A stretch of DNA of 59,991 bases, taken from the NCBI RefSeq assembly GCF_030269445.1, contig NZ_BSTJ01000024.1:1-59991 (forward strand), read 5' to 3'. The notes under the pieces are model-generated. The model was not told where the DNA came from. It did no database searches and worked only from the letters and a program-made list of their open reading frames with translations. The position numbers were made by a program, and so were the translations under genes. Numbering within the stretch: position 1 is the first letter of the stretch; each line of letters begins with the position of its first letter. Shown piece after piece: positions 59,803 to 59,991 of this stretch. This DNA comes from Actinoallomurus iriomotensis. Lineage in GTDB: Bacteria > Actinomycetota > Actinomycetes > Streptosporangiales > Streptosporangiaceae.

Positions 59803-59990
59803 GTCACGGCCCACGCCGGCGCCTTGGGCGCCGTGGTGTGGCACCGCGACGCCGGGCAGTCGGTGACGGCGGGGCGGACCGGGTGGGACGCGGGGTCGTT
59901 GGCCTGGATGGCCAGGCTCACCAGGGACTGCAGCAGGAACAGGTCGCCTTCGGTGTCGAGGTGGACCTGGACCCAGCCGGTGTCCGCGAA
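59709..59990 (-). CDS. Possible partial gene entering from the right edge
   Basis: Reading inward from 59990 the minus strand gives FADTGWVQVHLDTEGDLFLL, then QSLVSLAIQAND, a plausible strand-helix protein end, before turning Arg/Pro/Thr-rich and stopping at 59709. The last 30 codons overlap the MmyB fragment on the other strand. So the true gene end may have been lost at the junction around 59830-59850. Too short to assign. Confidence 0.3.
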   Translation of the reverse strand, partial: FADTGWVQVHLDTEGDLFLLQSLVSLAIQANDPASHPVRPAVTDCPASRCHTTAPKAPAWAVTRARRTRSQGSSEGVRTNRRRPEPSSAVGMS

Positions 59991-59991
59991 G

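Overview
High-GC (about 70% or more) actinomycete chromosome. Frequent GTG starts, ATGA/GTGA stop-start overlaps, WXG100/EccC/EccD genes, a CU044_5270-type partner of a sigma factor and a DUF58/MoxR/transglutaminase cluster all fit a Streptosporangiales or Thermomonosporaceae type of organism (Actinomadura-like). That placement is inference; no rRNA or marker gene is present.

Region A (1-20.7 kb) is a type VII secretion (T7SS/ESX) locus. After the tail of an IS481-type transposase come, on the minus strand, a beta-helix/AAA+ fusion resembling EccA, a 3166-residue modular protein that looks like a secreted effector (it contains a perfect JAMM metalloprotease motif), a 587-residue WXG-like partner and an EccC ATPase with three intact P-loops. 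Divergent from these, on the plus strand, are two WXG100 proteins and EccD. EccB, EccE and MycP are not visible. An inverted repeat GCGTTCC-N8-GGAACGC lies in the divergent promoter region and again at the right edge of the locus.

Region B (20.8-27.7 kb) is ordinary: WrbA-type quinone reductase, GT39-type membrane glycosyltransferase, SGNH hydrolase, GT4 glycosyltransferase, a drug-exporter-like MFS protein divergent from a CGNR regulator across a perfect operator-like repeat, and a metallophosphoesterase.

Region C (27.7-49 kb) is a second secretion and signalling island. It has a lysozyme-like/VanY peptidoglycan hydrolase, EspG-like and WXG-like small proteins, a glycine-zipper protein, a repeat protein, a membrane beta-propeller/PASTA protein, an FHA-like regulator, an MFS protein, a WXG100 protein, a ubiquitin-like/FHA/FtsK ATPase (second EccC, two of its three P-loops with Lys to Arg), a pseudokinase-kinase fusion, and MoxR, DUF58 and a transglutaminase-fold protein that has lost its catalytic Cys and His. 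Between 28.9 and 32.0 kb four independent tandem duplications each span a stop/start junction, and an 87-bp repeat array follows.

Region D (49-60 kb) holds a frameshifted secreted protein, a scabin/pierisin-like ADP-ribosyltransferase, a LysR regulator divergent from two aldo/keto reductases, a secreted SGNH hydrolase, an ECF sigma factor with its CU044_5270 partner, a NERD-like membrane protein, a UspA-like protein, an unknown membrane protein, and gene fragments at the right edge. Four perfect hairpins serve as likely terminators. I see no tRNA, rRNA, CRISPR array or intact insertion sequence.
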